In this document: positions 17,373 to 26,338 of the stretch, piece after piece
Layout: every line of letters starts with the position of its first letter
Position numbering within the stretch: position 1 is the first letter of the stretch
NCBI GenBank assembly: GCA_035691485.1
Contig: DASSIZ010000103.1
Span: forward strand, 1-64,000
DNA from: Terriglobales bacterium
Lineage (GTDB): Bacteria; Acidobacteriota; Terriglobia; Terriglobales; Acidobacteriaceae
Length of the DNA: 64,000 nucleotides
Direction of reading: 5' to 3'
Notes under the pieces: model-generated
The model's input: the letters and a program-made list of their open reading frames with translations, nothing else
Database searches by the model: none
Told to the model about the DNA's origin: nothing
Translations under genes and position numbers: made by a program

Positions 17373-17693
17373 ATGGATATTTCCGACTGGCGCAACAAAA
17401 TCGATGAACTCGATCGCAAGCTGGTGGACTTGCTCAACCAGCGCGCCCGCTACGCGCAGGAAATCGGACGGCTCAAGCGCGGCACTAATCAGCCGGTTTA
17501 CGAGCCCGAGCGCGAGAAGGTAATCTACGAGAACGTGCACCGCGCCAATCCCGGTCCGCTCGCCGACCGCGACCTGACTATGATTTATGAGCGCCTCATC
17601 GACGTCATGCGCAAGATTCAGAAGGAAGAATTTGTCCCCAAGCCCAAGGCCGGCGCCAGCGACACCGAACTGGAGGCTGAAGTTAACGATTGA
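17373..17693 (+). CDS. chorismate mutase, AroQ class
   Basis: A free-standing 106-residue chorismate mutase, which converts chorismate to prephenate for tyrosine and phenylalanine synthesis. The all-helical AroQ pattern is complete: WRNKIDELDRKLVDLLNQRARYAQEIGRLK (catalytic Arg and Lys), VYEPEREKVIYENV and DRDLTMIYERLIDVMRKIQ with the late catalytic Glu/Arg. The C-terminal 15 residues are acidic and probably disordered. It sits between trpA and the DAHP synthase gene, so the operon couples the entry to aromatic synthesis with the tryptophan and tyrosine/phenylalanine branches. Confidence 0.92.
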   Translation: MDISDWRNKIDELDRKLVDLLNQRARYAQEIGRLKRGTNQPVYEPEREKVIYENVHRANPGPLADRDLTMIYERLIDVMRKIQKEEFVPKPKAGASDTELEAEVND

Positions 17694-17736
17694 GGGTGGC
17701 GGTAACTTGCCTACGATATCGCCGAATTAAGAAGGT

Positions 17737-17763
17737 GGAGCTAGCAGCTAAGAGCTAAAAGCT
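17737..17763 (+). repeat. dispersed intergenic word: GCTAAGAGCTAAAAGC copy 2
   Basis: GCTAAGAGCTAAAAGC at 17747-17762 is identical to 2591-2606. It is preceded by GGAGCTAGCA and followed by TATTTTCTT and the ATG of the DAHP synthase gene. Confidence 0.6.
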
Positions 17764-17771
17764 ATTTTCTT

Positions 17772-18791
17772 ATGATTGTCACCATGCAGGAAGGCGCCTC
17801 CGAGCAGCAGATTCAAAATGTGATCGAGCATCTTGTCTCGCTCGGCTTTTCCGTCCACCGCTCCACCGGCGAGCGCCATACCGTGCTGGGGGCGGTCGGC
17901 GCGCGCAACGACTTCGATACGCGCGACCTCGAGGTCCTCGACGGCGTCCATCTCGTTCACCGCATCAGCGCGCCTTACAAGCTGGTGGCCAAGAATTTCC
18001 GACCCCAGGGCACCATCGTCAAGCTGCCCAACAACCTGACCGTTGGCGGCGAACAGGTTGTGGTGATGGCCGGCCCGTGCTCGGTGGAATCGCGCGAGCA
18101 GCTGTTCTCGACCGCTGAAGTCATCTCCCAAGCCGGCGCACGCGTCCTCCGCGGCGGCGCCTTCAAGCCGCGCTCCTCGCCATACTCTTTTCAGGGTATG
18201 GGCGAAGAAGGCTTGAAGCTGCTCAAGGAGGCCGGCGAAAAATACAAGATGCTGGTGATCAGCGAGGTCATGGAAATCTCCCAGATCCCGTTGATGCTGC
18301 CTTACGTCGACATCCTGCAGGTGGGCGCGCGCAACATGCAGAACTTCAACCTGCTGCGCGAGCTTGGCAAGGTCCGCAAACCGGTGATGCTCAAGCGCGG
18401 CATTGCGGCCACCATCGAGGAAATGCTGCTCTCCGCCGAATACATCATGGCCGGCGGCAATTACGATATCGTCCTCTGCGAGCGCGGCATCCGCACCTTC
18501 GAGACCTATACCCGCAACACCATGGATATCTCCGCCATTCCCATCGTGCACAAGCTCTCGCACCTGCCTATCTGTGGCGACCCATCGCACGGCACCGGAC
18601 GCCGCGACAAGGTTTCGCCCATGGCCCGCGCCGCGGTTGCCGCCGGCGCCGACGCCATCATCGTCGAAGTCCACAGTAATCCCGACAAGGCCCTTTCCGA
18701 CGGCGCCCAGTCCCTCTATCCCGACCAGTTCAAGACTTTGATGGAACAGTTGCGCATGATCGCCCCCGCCGTCGGCCGTTCCATCGCCTGA
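17772..18791 (+). CDS. aroF: 3-deoxy-7-phosphoheptulonate synthase, type I-beta with N-terminal ferredoxin-like regulatory domain
   Basis: DAHP synthase condenses PEP and erythrose 4-phosphate, the first step of the shikimate pathway. The 339-residue protein has an N-terminal ferredoxin-like domain of about 70 residues (MIVTMQEGASEQQIQNVIEH) that in Thermotoga-type enzymes mediates feedback inhibition by tyrosine or phenylalanine. The catalytic barrel contains VVMAGPCSVES, RGGAFKPRSSPYSFQG, LQVGARNMQNF, KRGIAATIEEML, and SHGTGRRD. It ends the aromatic operon started at trpC, next to the chorismate mutase. Confidence 0.94.
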   Translation: MIVTMQEGASEQQIQNVIEHLVSLGFSVHRSTGERHTVLGAVGARNDFDTRDLEVLDGVHLVHRISAPYKLVAKNFRPQGTIVKLPNNLTVGGEQVVVMAGPCSVESREQLFSTAEVISQAGARVLRGGAFKPRSSPYSFQGMGEEGLKLLKEAGEKYKMLVISEVMEISQIPLMLPYVDILQVGARNMQNFNLLRELGKVRKPVMLKRGIAATIEEMLLSAEYIMAGGNYDIVLCERGIRTFETYTRNTMDISAIPIVHKLSHLPICGDPSHGTGRRDKVSPMARAAVAAGADAIIVEVHSNPDKALSDGAQSLYPDQFKTLMEQLRMIAPAVGRSIA

Positions 18792-18837
18792 GCTCCGAAA
18801 AAATGCGCCTTGACGATGGCTGAGCATGGCCGCGCTT

Positions 18838-20730
18838 CTATTCCATGCCCGCCCTTGCAAAATCTTCCCTGTCGAGCGCAGGCAGGTACACCCCGCGATA
18901 TTCTCGCTTCCACCATGAGCCCGTTTCACGCCGCTCCCGCCAGTTCGTGAACTGGTACTCGTAAACACTCGCGCGTACGTATGCCGGCGGCGCCTTGGCA
19001 AATGGATTGCCGGCCAGCAGCTTCGATACCTGCGGAGATCCCTGCAACAGGCGCAGCATGAACCGCAGCAGCCACGGGTTCTGCTGGTAATTTCCCAGTG
19101 CCGCGAACCACATCTGCCAGTCCACGCGCGGCTGGTGCGGCTCCACCCAGCTCGGCGGCCGCTTCACCTCTCCCGGCTTGTACTTGAACTCGTACGCTTG
19201 CCAGTTCACGCCGTCGCTCGATCCTTCGATCACGATCTCCGGTCGCGTTGTCGTCATCACCGCGAACAGCCCGTATGAATTTACGATCTCGAATGGCGCC
19301 AGCGTGGCCTGCGCCTGATCCGATCCCGGCAACGTCCAGTGCAAGATCGGCCCGGTCACCTCGGCCAGGCTGGTAAACAAAATCAGGATCGACACCCCCG
19401 TCCCGATCGCCACCTTGGCCACGCTCTTGGTTGTTGCTGACCATCTTTGCCCGGCTCGAGACGTGATGGTGTCCCACATTTGCCTGCTTTTGACAGATGC
19501 GAGTCTGATCCGAGATTTCTCCCACCTCGCGTCATCCACCAGCCACAGGCACAGCGCGATCGTCAGCAGGTTGAAGAACGCATAATTTCCGGTGAGCATG
19601 ATCAGGACCTGGAACACGATCAGGATTCCAGCCGCCAGCAGCCTTGCCCGCCGCGGAAACCAGATCAGGAACGGCACACCCAGCTCTACCAGCAGCACCA
19701 CCGCAGTCGTCAAGCTTTGGAACCACGTCGGCAGCTGGAACATGTACCAGGCCAGAGGTGTCGGCAAAGGCTGCGTCTGGTAGTGGTAGCGCATCGCGGT
19801 CAGCGCGTGCCAGCTCTTGTCGCCGCTCGCCAGCTTCACTACCCCGGACATGAACATCAGCCGGAACAGCAGCCAGCGAAACATCCACGGCATCATTCTC
19901 GACCAGCCCAGGAAAATCGCCAGGAACCCGGCTTCCAGCAGCAGCGCGTCCCATTGAAAGCTCATGAACGCCTGCCCCGCCGTCGCGATTGACAAATAGA
20001 GTACGAACGCGCCCGCGCACGCTATCCGCCGCATCAGGCCCAGGACCAGCAGCAGGGCAAACACGCAGCCCGCGATCCAAACCGCCGCCAGGAAGCGGTC
20101 GTCAGCGCTCAGCAGAAACACGCTCGGGAACACGCGAAACGCCGCCCCGCCGTAATAACGCTGGATCGCGCTCATGGTTTGAGCCAGCGGGTAAACCCCG
20201 TTTCGCCCGACCAGCCCGGGCGCCTGCACTCCAAAGGACACGAATGCGATCAGGTAAATTATCCCTAGAGCGCGCAGGAACAGCTCCGTCGCCACCGCGT
20301 AACGCTGCCGGCGGACTGGGATGCCCCACAGCAGCCTGGTGAGCTTGTATCCCGCATCGCGGTGGGCCGCGATCGCGCCGTAGGCCGCTTCCGTAACCGT
20401 CTCGACGAGCGGCACGTGCTCATAGGCCCACAACGGCCAGGTTTGTCCGCCGGTGGCCATCGCGGTGAAGGCCGCGTGCGCACCACTGCGCCGCTGCCCA
20501 TCCGGGAGGAATATCTGCACCGCCTGCGCAAATTCTTCGCGCGGAACATCCGGGAACTCCGCTGCCTTCTCCTGGAACGGCGCATACTCGACGCGCTCGC
20601 CCGTCAGTTCTTTCCAGTACTCGATCCAGGCGCGGCAGAACCCGCAATCGCCGTCAAATACCATCAGCGGCTTGGTTCGCCCGTGTTCTTCTTGCTCAAA
20701 GCTCGTCAAAACGCCTCCGCGGCCGACCAC
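18838..20730 (-). CDS. DCC-type thiol oxidoreductase domain fused to lipase maturation factor-like membrane protein
   Basis: Up to 630 residues. Residues about 20-130 are a DCC/DUF393 domain with the CxxC site FDGDCGFCRAW. The remainder is a membrane protein with many helices and the LMF1 family pattern (RNGVYPLAQ, FMSFQWDALLLEAGFLA, MLTGNYAFFNLLTIALCLWLVDD, then a soluble domain with FEIVNSYGLFAVMTTTRPEIVIEGSSDG and PRVDWQMWFAALGNY). LMF proteins assist folding of disulfide-containing lipases in animals; a folding or thiol role here is inference. The outer start is a GTG at 20730; a TTG at 20709 preceded by GGAGG is an alternative. The gene separates the aroF block from tyrA on the opposite strand. 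Confidence 0.82.
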   Translation of the reverse strand: MVGRGGVLTSFEQEEHGRTKPLMVFDGDCGFCRAWIEYWKELTGERVEYAPFQEKAAEFPDVPREEFAQAVQIFLPDGQRRSGAHAAFTAMATGGQTWPLWAYEHVPLVETVTEAAYGAIAAHRDAGYKLTRLLWGIPVRRQRYAVATELFLRALGIIYLIAFVSFGVQAPGLVGRNGVYPLAQTMSAIQRYYGGAAFRVFPSVFLLSADDRFLAAVWIAGCVFALLLVLGLMRRIACAGAFVLYLSIATAGQAFMSFQWDALLLEAGFLAIFLGWSRMMPWMFRWLLFRLMFMSGVVKLASGDKSWHALTAMRYHYQTQPLPTPLAWYMFQLPTWFQSLTTAVVLLVELGVPFLIWFPRRARLLAAGILIVFQVLIMLTGNYAFFNLLTIALCLWLVDDARWEKSRIRLASVKSRQMWDTITSRAGQRWSATTKSVAKVAIGTGVSILILFTSLAEVTGPILHWTLPGSDQAQATLAPFEIVNSYGLFAVMTTTRPEIVIEGSSDGVNWQAYEFKYKPGEVKRPPSWVEPHQPRVDWQMWFAALGNYQQNPWLLRFMLRLLQGSPQVSKLLAGNPFAKAPPAYVRASVYEYQFTNWRERRETGSWWKREYRGVYLPALDREDFARAGME

Positions 20731-20752
20731 GGTATCGTTTCCAAAATAATAC

Positions 20753-20777
20753 GGCGGCAGACGCCTCGCCTGCCGCC
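20753..20777. repeat. perfect 8-bp hairpin in the LMF / tyrA divergent region
   Basis: GGCGGCAG (20753-20760) and CTGCCGCC (20770-20777) can pair with a 9-base loop. It would lie in the 5' leader of the LMF-like gene or act as a binding palindrome. No T-run follows on either strand. Confidence 0.4.
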
Positions 20778-20828
20778 AAACCTGAACCGACGACCGTAAC
20801 CGATCACCGTCAACCTCACGAAATATGT

Positions 20829-20844
20829 TTTAATCGCATCCGTG
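20829..20844 (+). promoter_or_regulatory. -10-like hexamer placed for leaderless transcription of tyrA
   Basis: TTTAAT at 20829-20834 ends exactly seven bases before the GTG start at 20842, the same spacing as at purL, ccdA, the micropeptide and the hydrolase gene. No ribosome binding site is present. Confidence 0.3.
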
Positions 20845-21687
20845 CGCCAGCTCACCATCATCGGAACCGGCCTGATCGGCGGGTCGCTCTCGCTCGCTCT
20901 GAAAGCGCGCGGCTTTGCCGGACGGGTCATTGGCTGCGACCGCGCCATTGTCCTAGGGCAGGCGAAATCGTGCGGCGCCATTGATCTCGGTATCGAAGAC
21001 CCCGTCCAGGCTTGTGCCGGCTCCGACCTCGTGGTCCTGGCCACGCCGGTGGGCGCCATCATCGATCTTCTCGAGAAACTCGGTCCCGTGCTTCCACCGG
21101 AGGTTCTCTTCACCGACGTCGGCAGCACCAAGGCCGACATCCTCGCTCGTGCCCGCGACATATTCGGCGAGCGCGCTGCGGAGCGTTTTCTGGCCGGCCA
21201 TCCCATGGCAGGGAAGGAGCACAGCGGCATTGAGCAGGCGGACGCCAGTCTTTTCTCCGGCGCAGTCTGGCTCTTCACGCCGTTTCCCGGCCAAGTCGTC
21301 CGCAGCGGCCCGGCCGGTGAATTGGTGCAGTGGGTAGAGCGCATTGGCGCCCGCGTACTGGAATTGGATGCGCAACGTCACGACCGAATATGTGCCTGGA
21401 TCAGCCACCTGCCGCAGATGCTCTCGGTCTCGCTGGCGGCTACCGTGGAAGAGGAATTCGGCAATGATGCCGACATGAAGGCCATTGGCGGACGCATGCT
21501 GCGCGAGATGACGCGGGTTGCGGTCAGCCCTTACAGCATGTGGCGCGACATCGCGCTCACCAATACCAGCAACCTACAGGAGGCGCTCCTCGCTCTCGAA
21601 CAGCGCCTCGCCCATCTGCGCGAAAATCTCCGCACCCGCGAACTCGAAGTCGAATTCGACACGGCTCGCCGTTTTCGTGGTGAATGA
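20842..21687 (+). CDS. tyrA: prephenate dehydrogenase
   Basis: TyrA oxidatively decarboxylates prephenate to hydroxyphenylpyruvate using NAD(P)+, the tyrosine branch. The 281-residue protein begins from a GTG with the Rossmann motif IIGTGLIGGSLSLALK. It continues with VVLATPVGAIIDLL, TDVGSTKADI, FLAGHPMAGKEHSGI, and the helical dimerisation region with HDRICAWISHLPQMLS. There is no ACT domain and no fused chorismate mutase; the mutase is the separate gene at 17373. It is functionally part of the aromatic block though cut off by the oppositely oriented LMF-like gene. Confidence 0.93.
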   Translation: MRQLTIIGTGLIGGSLSLALKARGFAGRVIGCDRAIVLGQAKSCGAIDLGIEDPVQACAGSDLVVLATPVGAIIDLLEKLGPVLPPEVLFTDVGSTKADILARARDIFGERAAERFLAGHPMAGKEHSGIEQADASLFSGAVWLFTPFPGQVVRSGPAGELVQWVERIGARVLELDAQRHDRICAWISHLPQMLSVSLAATVEEEFGNDADMKAIGGRMLREMTRVAVSPYSMWRDIALTNTSNLQEALLALEQRLAHLRENLRTRELEVEFDTARRFRGE

Positions 21688-21699
21688 TTGCTTGAAGAG

Positions 21700-21747
21700 C
21701 AGGGGCTGGGGCTGGGGGCTGGTAGTTAGGCAGTTTGGGGCTGAGGC
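21700..21747. repeat. dispersed intergenic word (GGGGCTGG type)
   Basis: AGGGGCTGGGGCTGG repeats with GGCTGGTAGTTAGG follow tyrA. The reverse complement has the CAGCCCC and CCCCTG words seen at 14400-14440 and 41645-41695. Confidence 0.4.
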
Positions 21748-21748
21748 T

Positions 21749-22711
21749 TTACGGCCCTTTTATTTCCCCCGAAATGTCGGATTCATGACGGCCTTGCCTG
21801 TTTCCCGCGAGCGTCATCTGGTCTTGCGCCGGGCCGTAGCCGCGTTGCGCTGCTTTCGAAAACCATGCCTGTGCCTCGGCTTCGTTGCGCACCACGCCGC
21901 GGCCGTCCAGGTAGAGGAGACCGAGGTTGTATTGTGCCTCGGTTACGCCTGCTTCCGCTGCCATCCGGTACCACTTGGCGGCTTCGGCAAGGTTCTGGGC
22001 CACGCCGGCGCCGTGCTCATAGCACCACCCGAGATTGTTACTCGCGGCCTTCGACCCCTTCGCCACTGCCTCCTGGAACAGGCGAATAGCCTCGCCCGCA
22101 TTCTGCTGGATCCCGTGCCCGTGCAAGTACATCTCTGCCAGGTTACCGATCGCCGGCGCGAACCCATGGTGTGCCGCTTTCATGAACAACTTCACCGCCG
22201 CCGCGTCGTCCTGCGGAACCCCGCGGCCGTGTTGATACATGTAGCCCAGGTTCGACATCGCCGGCACATAATTCATCTCCACGGCCTTGCGGTACCAGTG
22301 CACCGCCGCCTCGTCATTGCGAGCGATGCCGCGTCCGGTGGCGTACATGTAGCCCAGATTGGTCATCCCAGGCGCGTATTTTGCTACCGCCGATCGCAGG
22401 TACCACTTGACCGCCGTCTGATCGTCACGAGTCACGCCTTCGCCCGAAGCATACATTCGTCCCAGGTTGCACTGCGACGCGGGTTCTCCACGATCGGCGG
22501 CGCGCTCGTACCATCTCAGAGCCTGCGCGTAATCCTGCTCCACGTCCTGGCCCAGTTCGTAATCACGGGCGGCCGCAAACTGGGCGCTTACGTCGCCTGC
22601 CTCCGCTTTCTTCAGCAGGGTGGAAAACTTCGACGACACTTGTCCCGCGCCCGCCTGTGCCAGCGCACACGCGCACAGCGCAAACACCGCTACTGTTGAT
22701 TGCAGCCGCAT
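21749..22711 (-). CDS. secreted Sel1-repeat (TPR-like) protein
   Basis: A 320-residue protein with a signal peptide (RLQSTVAVFALCACALAQAGAG) and seven consecutive Sel1-like repeats of 36 residues, each of the form A-x-x-NLGxMYxxGxGVxxDxxxAxxWYxKAA, followed by a partial repeat. Sel1 repeats are helical scaffolds for protein-protein contacts; a periplasmic scaffolding role is inference. ATG 22711 was preferred over the GTG at 22723. It is convergent with tyrA. Confidence 0.85.
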   Translation of the reverse strand: MRLQSTVAVFALCACALAQAGAGQVSSKFSTLLKKAEAGDVSAQFAAARDYELGQDVEQDYAQALRWYERAADRGEPASQCNLGRMYASGEGVTRDDQTAVKWYLRSAVAKYAPGMTNLGYMYATGRGIARNDEAAVHWYRKAVEMNYVPAMSNLGYMYQHGRGVPQDDAAAVKLFMKAAHHGFAPAIGNLAEMYLHGHGIQQNAGEAIRLFQEAVAKGSKAASNNLGWCYEHGAGVAQNLAEAAKWYRMAAEAGVTEAQYNLGLLYLDGRGVVRNEAEAQAWFSKAAQRGYGPAQDQMTLAGNRQGRHESDISGEIKGP

Positions 22712-23082
22712 TGCCTCACCCACTTGTTGCGCGGCACCCCACGCGCCGTTTTCAGGGCCGGTTGTGTTGCCAAGTAAAACGCGAGCTAGAGAAATGCGGA
22801 CTAAGAATGGTCGAACGACTACTTAGTATTTAGACGCGCGCCGGCTCGGCAAAGCCTATAAATTTTCGAATGAAAATAATTGCGGTGTCCAAAAAGACCC
22901 CATTTGCCGGAAAGGTATTCCGCCGACGAAACCGTGTCAACGAAAATCCGAGATGACTCGAATCAACTTTTGACGGTTCGCTTTTTTGCCGCTGTCGCCT
23001 ACTTCCTCGATGTTCGGACGTCGGCTGGGGCTGCTGCATTCCGCAACACCTCTCCTCGCCAACTGCTAAAAAGCTAATGTTC
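22712..23082. other. 371-base gap, no convincing gene
   Basis: This is more AT-rich than its surroundings and must hold the promoter of the Sel1-repeat gene. It contains an inverted repeat ATTTTC-GAAT-GAAAAT at 22862-22877. A 28-codon basic ORF (22870-22956) has no ribosome binding site and is not called. CTGCTAAAAAGCTAATG at its right end resembles the GCTAAAAGC words. Confidence 0.4.
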
Positions 23083-24951
23083 TCACGCCGCCTCGCCCGC
23101 CTCCGCCTTCCTGGCTTCTGTCTTCGCTGGCCGAGGACGCTCGAAGACACACTCGCGTGCCGGCTTATCGAGACGCAGACCCTGGAACACCGGGGCCCTC
23201 ATTTTGACGGCGCCACTCTGGCCCTCATGCGTCCACTCGGTGAACTTGATCTCCGCCACCAGTTCCGGTTTCACCCAGTGCGGCCGCCGCGTCGATTCCA
23301 CCCTGCCGTAAAACGGACTTCGATCTGTCTGCAGCTTTTGCAGTTTTCGCCACATGTCGGCATGCGAGGCTCCGGTGAAGCCGCTTCCGGCATTGCCCAC
23401 GTGAATAAGTCTCCCTTTCTCGTCGTACAGTCCCAAGACCAGGGAGCCGAAGTTTTCGCGCCCGCCGCGCGGGTCGGTATAGCCGCCAACCACGCACTCC
23501 TGTCGCCGCGTGATCTTCACCTTCAGCCATTCCCGGCTGCGCTTCTGGATGTAGCAGCCGGCGCGCCGCTTGGCGACAATTCCCTCCAGGCCGCGTTCCT
23601 TGGCCGCCTCGTACAGCTTCAGGCCATCGTCGAAGTGGTCCGAGTAGCGCACCAGGTCGCTGGTATCCAACCGCGCCCGCAGTAGTTCCTTGCGCTTCTC
23701 CAGATCCACGCGGAACAAGGAATAGCCGTCGAGGTAGAGCAAATCGAAGGCGTAATAAACGATCTTGACGCCGCGGTTGGTGACGATGCGCCTGCCTCGC
23801 CCAGTTAAACCCGGTCGTTGCTGCATCAGGCTGAACGACGGCCGTCCCTGCTCGTCGAGCGCCGCCAGTTCGCCGTCCACGATTGCCTGTTCGGCCTTCA
23901 ACTGCGCCGCCAGCTCCTTCATCTCCGGAAACTCGGCGGTCATCTCGTTCCGATTGCGCGAGAACAGCTTCACGCGACCGTCTTCCAGGTAAGCGATCGA
24001 GCGGAACCCATCCCATTTCACTTCGTACAGCCATTCACTGCTGTTAAACGGTTCATCGACCAGGGTGGCCAGCATGGGGCGGATCGCCCGCGGCATGGAA
24101 GTTCTTTCAGCGCCTTTTATCTGCGCGATTTCGTTTTTTTTTATTGACGTCTTAGCCACGGAGGACACAGCGGATTTTTTTTCTTTTTCGGCTGTCAGCC
24201 CCTGATTCACACGCCGCGACGGCTTCGTCACCGCCGCCGTCTTTGTTTTCGGCTTTGCCTTTGTCTCTTTCTTTGCTTCCTCTGCCGCTAAGTTCTTCTT
24301 GCGGACCTTGGCCAGCGTGTCGGCCAGCCATGCATTCTTGCCTTTACCGGAGGGCGCGGCGGGCCGGTTGCTTTGCCACTCCGCCGAACCCGCATCTCCG
24401 GCAATCTGATCCAGCGACCGCTTGGTGAGCACCGACCAATCCAACTTATCGATGTCGAAATCTTCCTTCGCGCCCTGGTCGCGCTTCTTGATCAGCAGCC
24501 ACTCCGTGCCTTTCGATCCCGGACGTCGCGAGCGCATCCGCGCCAGCACGAACTCGCCCTGCAATTTCTTGCCGTTGAGCCGGAACTTCAGGTCGCCCTT
24601 GGCCAGCATTTCGTTTTCGTCGCCCAGCGGTTCCCAGGTGCCGGTGTCCCAGACCATGACTGTGCCCGCGCCATAATTGCCCTCGGGAATGATGCCTTCG
24701 AAGTGAAAGTAGGAGACCGGATGGTCCTCGACCATCATCGCCAGCCGCTTGTCGCCAGGCGAGAGCGACGGCCCCTTGGGCACGGCCCACGACTTGAGCA
24801 CCCCATCCATCTCCAGGCGGAAGTCATAGTGCAGGTGCGATGCCTGGTGTTTCTGGACGACGAAGCGGTGTCCTGCCTTTTTCTCAACCTTGGGCGGGGG
24901 CTCGGGGGTGGACTGGAAGCGCCGCTTGCGTTGGTATTCCTCAAGAGCCAT
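23083..24951 (-). CDS. ligD: DNA ligase D with phosphoesterase and ligase domains but no polymerase domain
   Basis: LigD seals double-strand breaks in bacterial non-homologous end joining with Ku. The 622-residue protein has an N-terminal 3'-phosphoesterase domain ([34 protein letters not shown]...GNYGAGTV, residues about 25-160). A Lys/Ala-rich linker follows (about 200-280). The ATP-dependent ligase domain then has the nucleotidyl-lysine motif EVKWDGFR and an OB-fold ending [16 protein letters not shown]. The primase-polymerase domain found in Mycobacterium and Pseudomonas LigD is absent. ATG 24951 has GGGAG upstream; a TTG three codons earlier is possible. No ku gene is in the window. Confidence 0.93.
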   Translation of the reverse strand: MALEEYQRKRRFQSTPEPPPKVEKKAGHRFVVQKHQASHLHYDFRLEMDGVLKSWAVPKGPSLSPGDKRLAMMVEDHPVSYFHFEGIIPEGNYGAGTVMVWDTGTWEPLGDENEMLAKGDLKFRLNGKKLQGEFVLARMRSRRPGSKGTEWLLIKKRDQGAKEDFDIDKLDWSVLTKRSLDQIAGDAGSAEWQSNRPAAPSGKGKNAWLADTLAKVRKKNLAAEEAKKETKAKPKTKTAAVTKPSRRVNQGLTAEKEKKSAVSSVAKTSIKKNEIAQIKGAERTSMPRAIRPMLATLVDEPFNSSEWLYEVKWDGFRSIAYLEDGRVKLFSRNRNEMTAEFPEMKELAAQLKAEQAIVDGELAALDEQGRPSFSLMQQRPGLTGRGRRIVTNRGVKIVYYAFDLLYLDGYSLFRVDLEKRKELLRARLDTSDLVRYSDHFDDGLKLYEAAKERGLEGIVAKRRAGCYIQKRSREWLKVKITRRQECVVGGYTDPRGGRENFGSLVLGLYDEKGRLIHVGNAGSGFTGASHADMWRKLQKLQTDRSPFYGRVESTRRPHWVKPELVAEIKFTEWTHEGQSGAVKMRAPVFQGLRLDKPARECVFERPRPAKTEARKAEAGEAA

Positions 24952-25066
24952 ATCGAACAATCTCCCGGGCGCGCCCGGAATCCTGCATTTCCTAACCTTG
25001 TTAGTTGCGAGTTACGGCTGGTGAGTTTCGAGGAATTGCGATGCCCGACAACCTGGGTGCTCACTT

Positions 25067-25429
25067 TTACCGGTGAGCCAGCCATCGCCAGAGCACGACC
25101 AGTTCATTGACCAGGAACAACGTCCCGAAGATGACTTTGTTGTGGCGGGCCAACCAGTTCGGCAGGTAAATATCGAAGTTGTCGGCGCGGTCATTCGTGT
25201 AACCTGCCGCCCAATCGGTGAGGGGGCAGCGTCCCCGATTGATCGCGAGAACGGCGCATTCGCCGGCGATAATTACCGTCAGCAGGAGCGCCCACCGGAA
25301 CTGCGCCAGAATGGCTGTCACCGGCAATGCGAGAATTGCTCCCGCCAGCAAGGCCCAAACGATGGTGTGCAGGAGCTTAATCGCCGTGAGCCGGCGATCG
25401 TACCGAAAAACCTGTTGAGAGGTGGCCAT
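25067..25429 (-). CDS. small membrane protein of unknown function
   Basis: A 120-residue protein with three to four hydrophobic segments (LLHTIVWALLAGAILALPVTAIL, WALLLTVIIAGECAVLAIN, VIFGTLFLVNELVVLW). Between them is the conserved-looking loop NRGRCPLTDWAAGYTNDRADNFDIYLPNWLARHNK. The CPLT segment is reminiscent of DUF2784-type membrane proteins, but I cannot assign it. It lies between ligD and an ABC-2 exporter on the same strand. Confidence 0.65.
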   Translation of the reverse strand: MATSQQVFRYDRRLTAIKLLHTIVWALLAGAILALPVTAILAQFRWALLLTVIIAGECAVLAINRGRCPLTDWAAGYTNDRADNFDIYLPNWLARHNKVIFGTLFLVNELVVLWRWLAHR

Positions 25430-25534
25430 CGGGGCACCAGTGCGGCGTGCGGTTGCGTTTTGATTATCGGCGGTTCTGTGCAGCGCCGGTTGTGACGCTC
25501 CTCACCGAGTGCCGTGATGAAGCTCGATGGGGCG

Positions 25535-26338
25535 CTACGACACGGTCTCCGCACTATAACGCGCGATCAATCCGGTGCGAACCGCGTAGCGATAAATGCG
25601 CGCGAAGAACCAGCACGCCAGCACGACGTACAACAGCGCCAGCCAGATGCCGCCCAGCAGCAGCATGGAAGAAGCGGCCTGCCCGGCTATGACCGCCCGC
25701 ATTCCTTCGAAGACGTAGGACGGCGGCAGACCATGCGCGATGACCTGCATCCAGTGCGGCAGAGTAGCCAGCGGGTAGAAGACGCCGACAAAGGGCGAGA
25801 TGGTCGCCGGGATAGGCCAGATGAACCATTCCGCCGCGGGGCCGAAGCGCAGCACGATGGCGGTACCCACAATGCCCATCGCGATGCCGAATAGAAACAG
25901 CACCAGCAGGAAGGGAATCAGCACTACGCCATAGGAGAAAAACGAGAGTCCGAATGCCAGCATGGCCAATGCCAGCATCACCGCCAGTCCGACCAGGCTG
26001 GTCGCAACCGCCGAAAGCACCAGCCCGCCAAGGTATTCGAAAATGGAGAGCGGCGTGGCGAAGATGTTGAGGAAGTTGCGCGACCACACGTCTTCAAAGA
26101 ACGTCATGGTGACGCCGTGCATCACCCGGCTGAAAAAATCCCACAGCAGCACCGCTCCCAGCAGCACGGGAACGAAGTTGAAGCCCGAACCGGTCACCGA
26201 GTTGAGGTATCGCGTGATGAAGCCCCAGAGCACAATATCCACCGCCACCCAGGCAAACAACGGGATGACGCGCGAGGCGCTGCCGCGCACCAGGTAGTAT
26301 TGCCGCAGCACGATGGCGAAGATGCGACTGAGCTTCAT
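25535..26338 (-). CDS. ABC-2 type transporter permease
   Basis: A 267-residue inner-membrane permease with six predicted helices and a cytoplasmic N-terminal amphipathic stretch, as in the ABC-2 family that exports drugs or polysaccharides. The start codon overlaps the stop of the ATPase gene by four bases (26335-26338), so the two are translationally coupled and form one exporter. The substrate cannot be inferred. Confidence 0.88.
   Translation of the reverse strand: MKLSRIFAIVLRQYYLVRGSASRVIPLFAWVAVDIVLWGFITRYLNSVTGSGFNFVPVLLGAVLLWDFFSRVMHGVTMTFFEDVWSRNFLNIFATPLSIFEYLGGLVLSAVATSLVGLAVMLALAMLAFGLSFFSYGVVLIPFLLVLFLFGIAMGIVGTAIVLRFGPAAEWFIWPIPATISPFVGVFYPLATLPHWMQVIAHGLPPSYVFEGMRAVIAGQAASSMLLLGGIWLALLYVVLACWFFARIYRYAVRTGLIARYSAETVS

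Noticed and set aside
17748-19001. 417-codon minus-strand ORF over the DAHP synthase gene
   Set aside because: Shadow of the DAHP synthase frame; the sense strand has all the catalytic motifs.
22840-22880. Possible cyclic-di-GMP (GEMM) riboswitch because of GGCAAAGCC
   Set aside because: Only the short GCAAAGCC piece matches. The 5' GGCAAACC element and the connecting stems are missing on both strands.
22870-22956. 28-codon basic ORF upstream of the Sel1-repeat gene
   Set aside because: No ribosome binding site, no -10 at leaderless distance, and too short to separate from chance.
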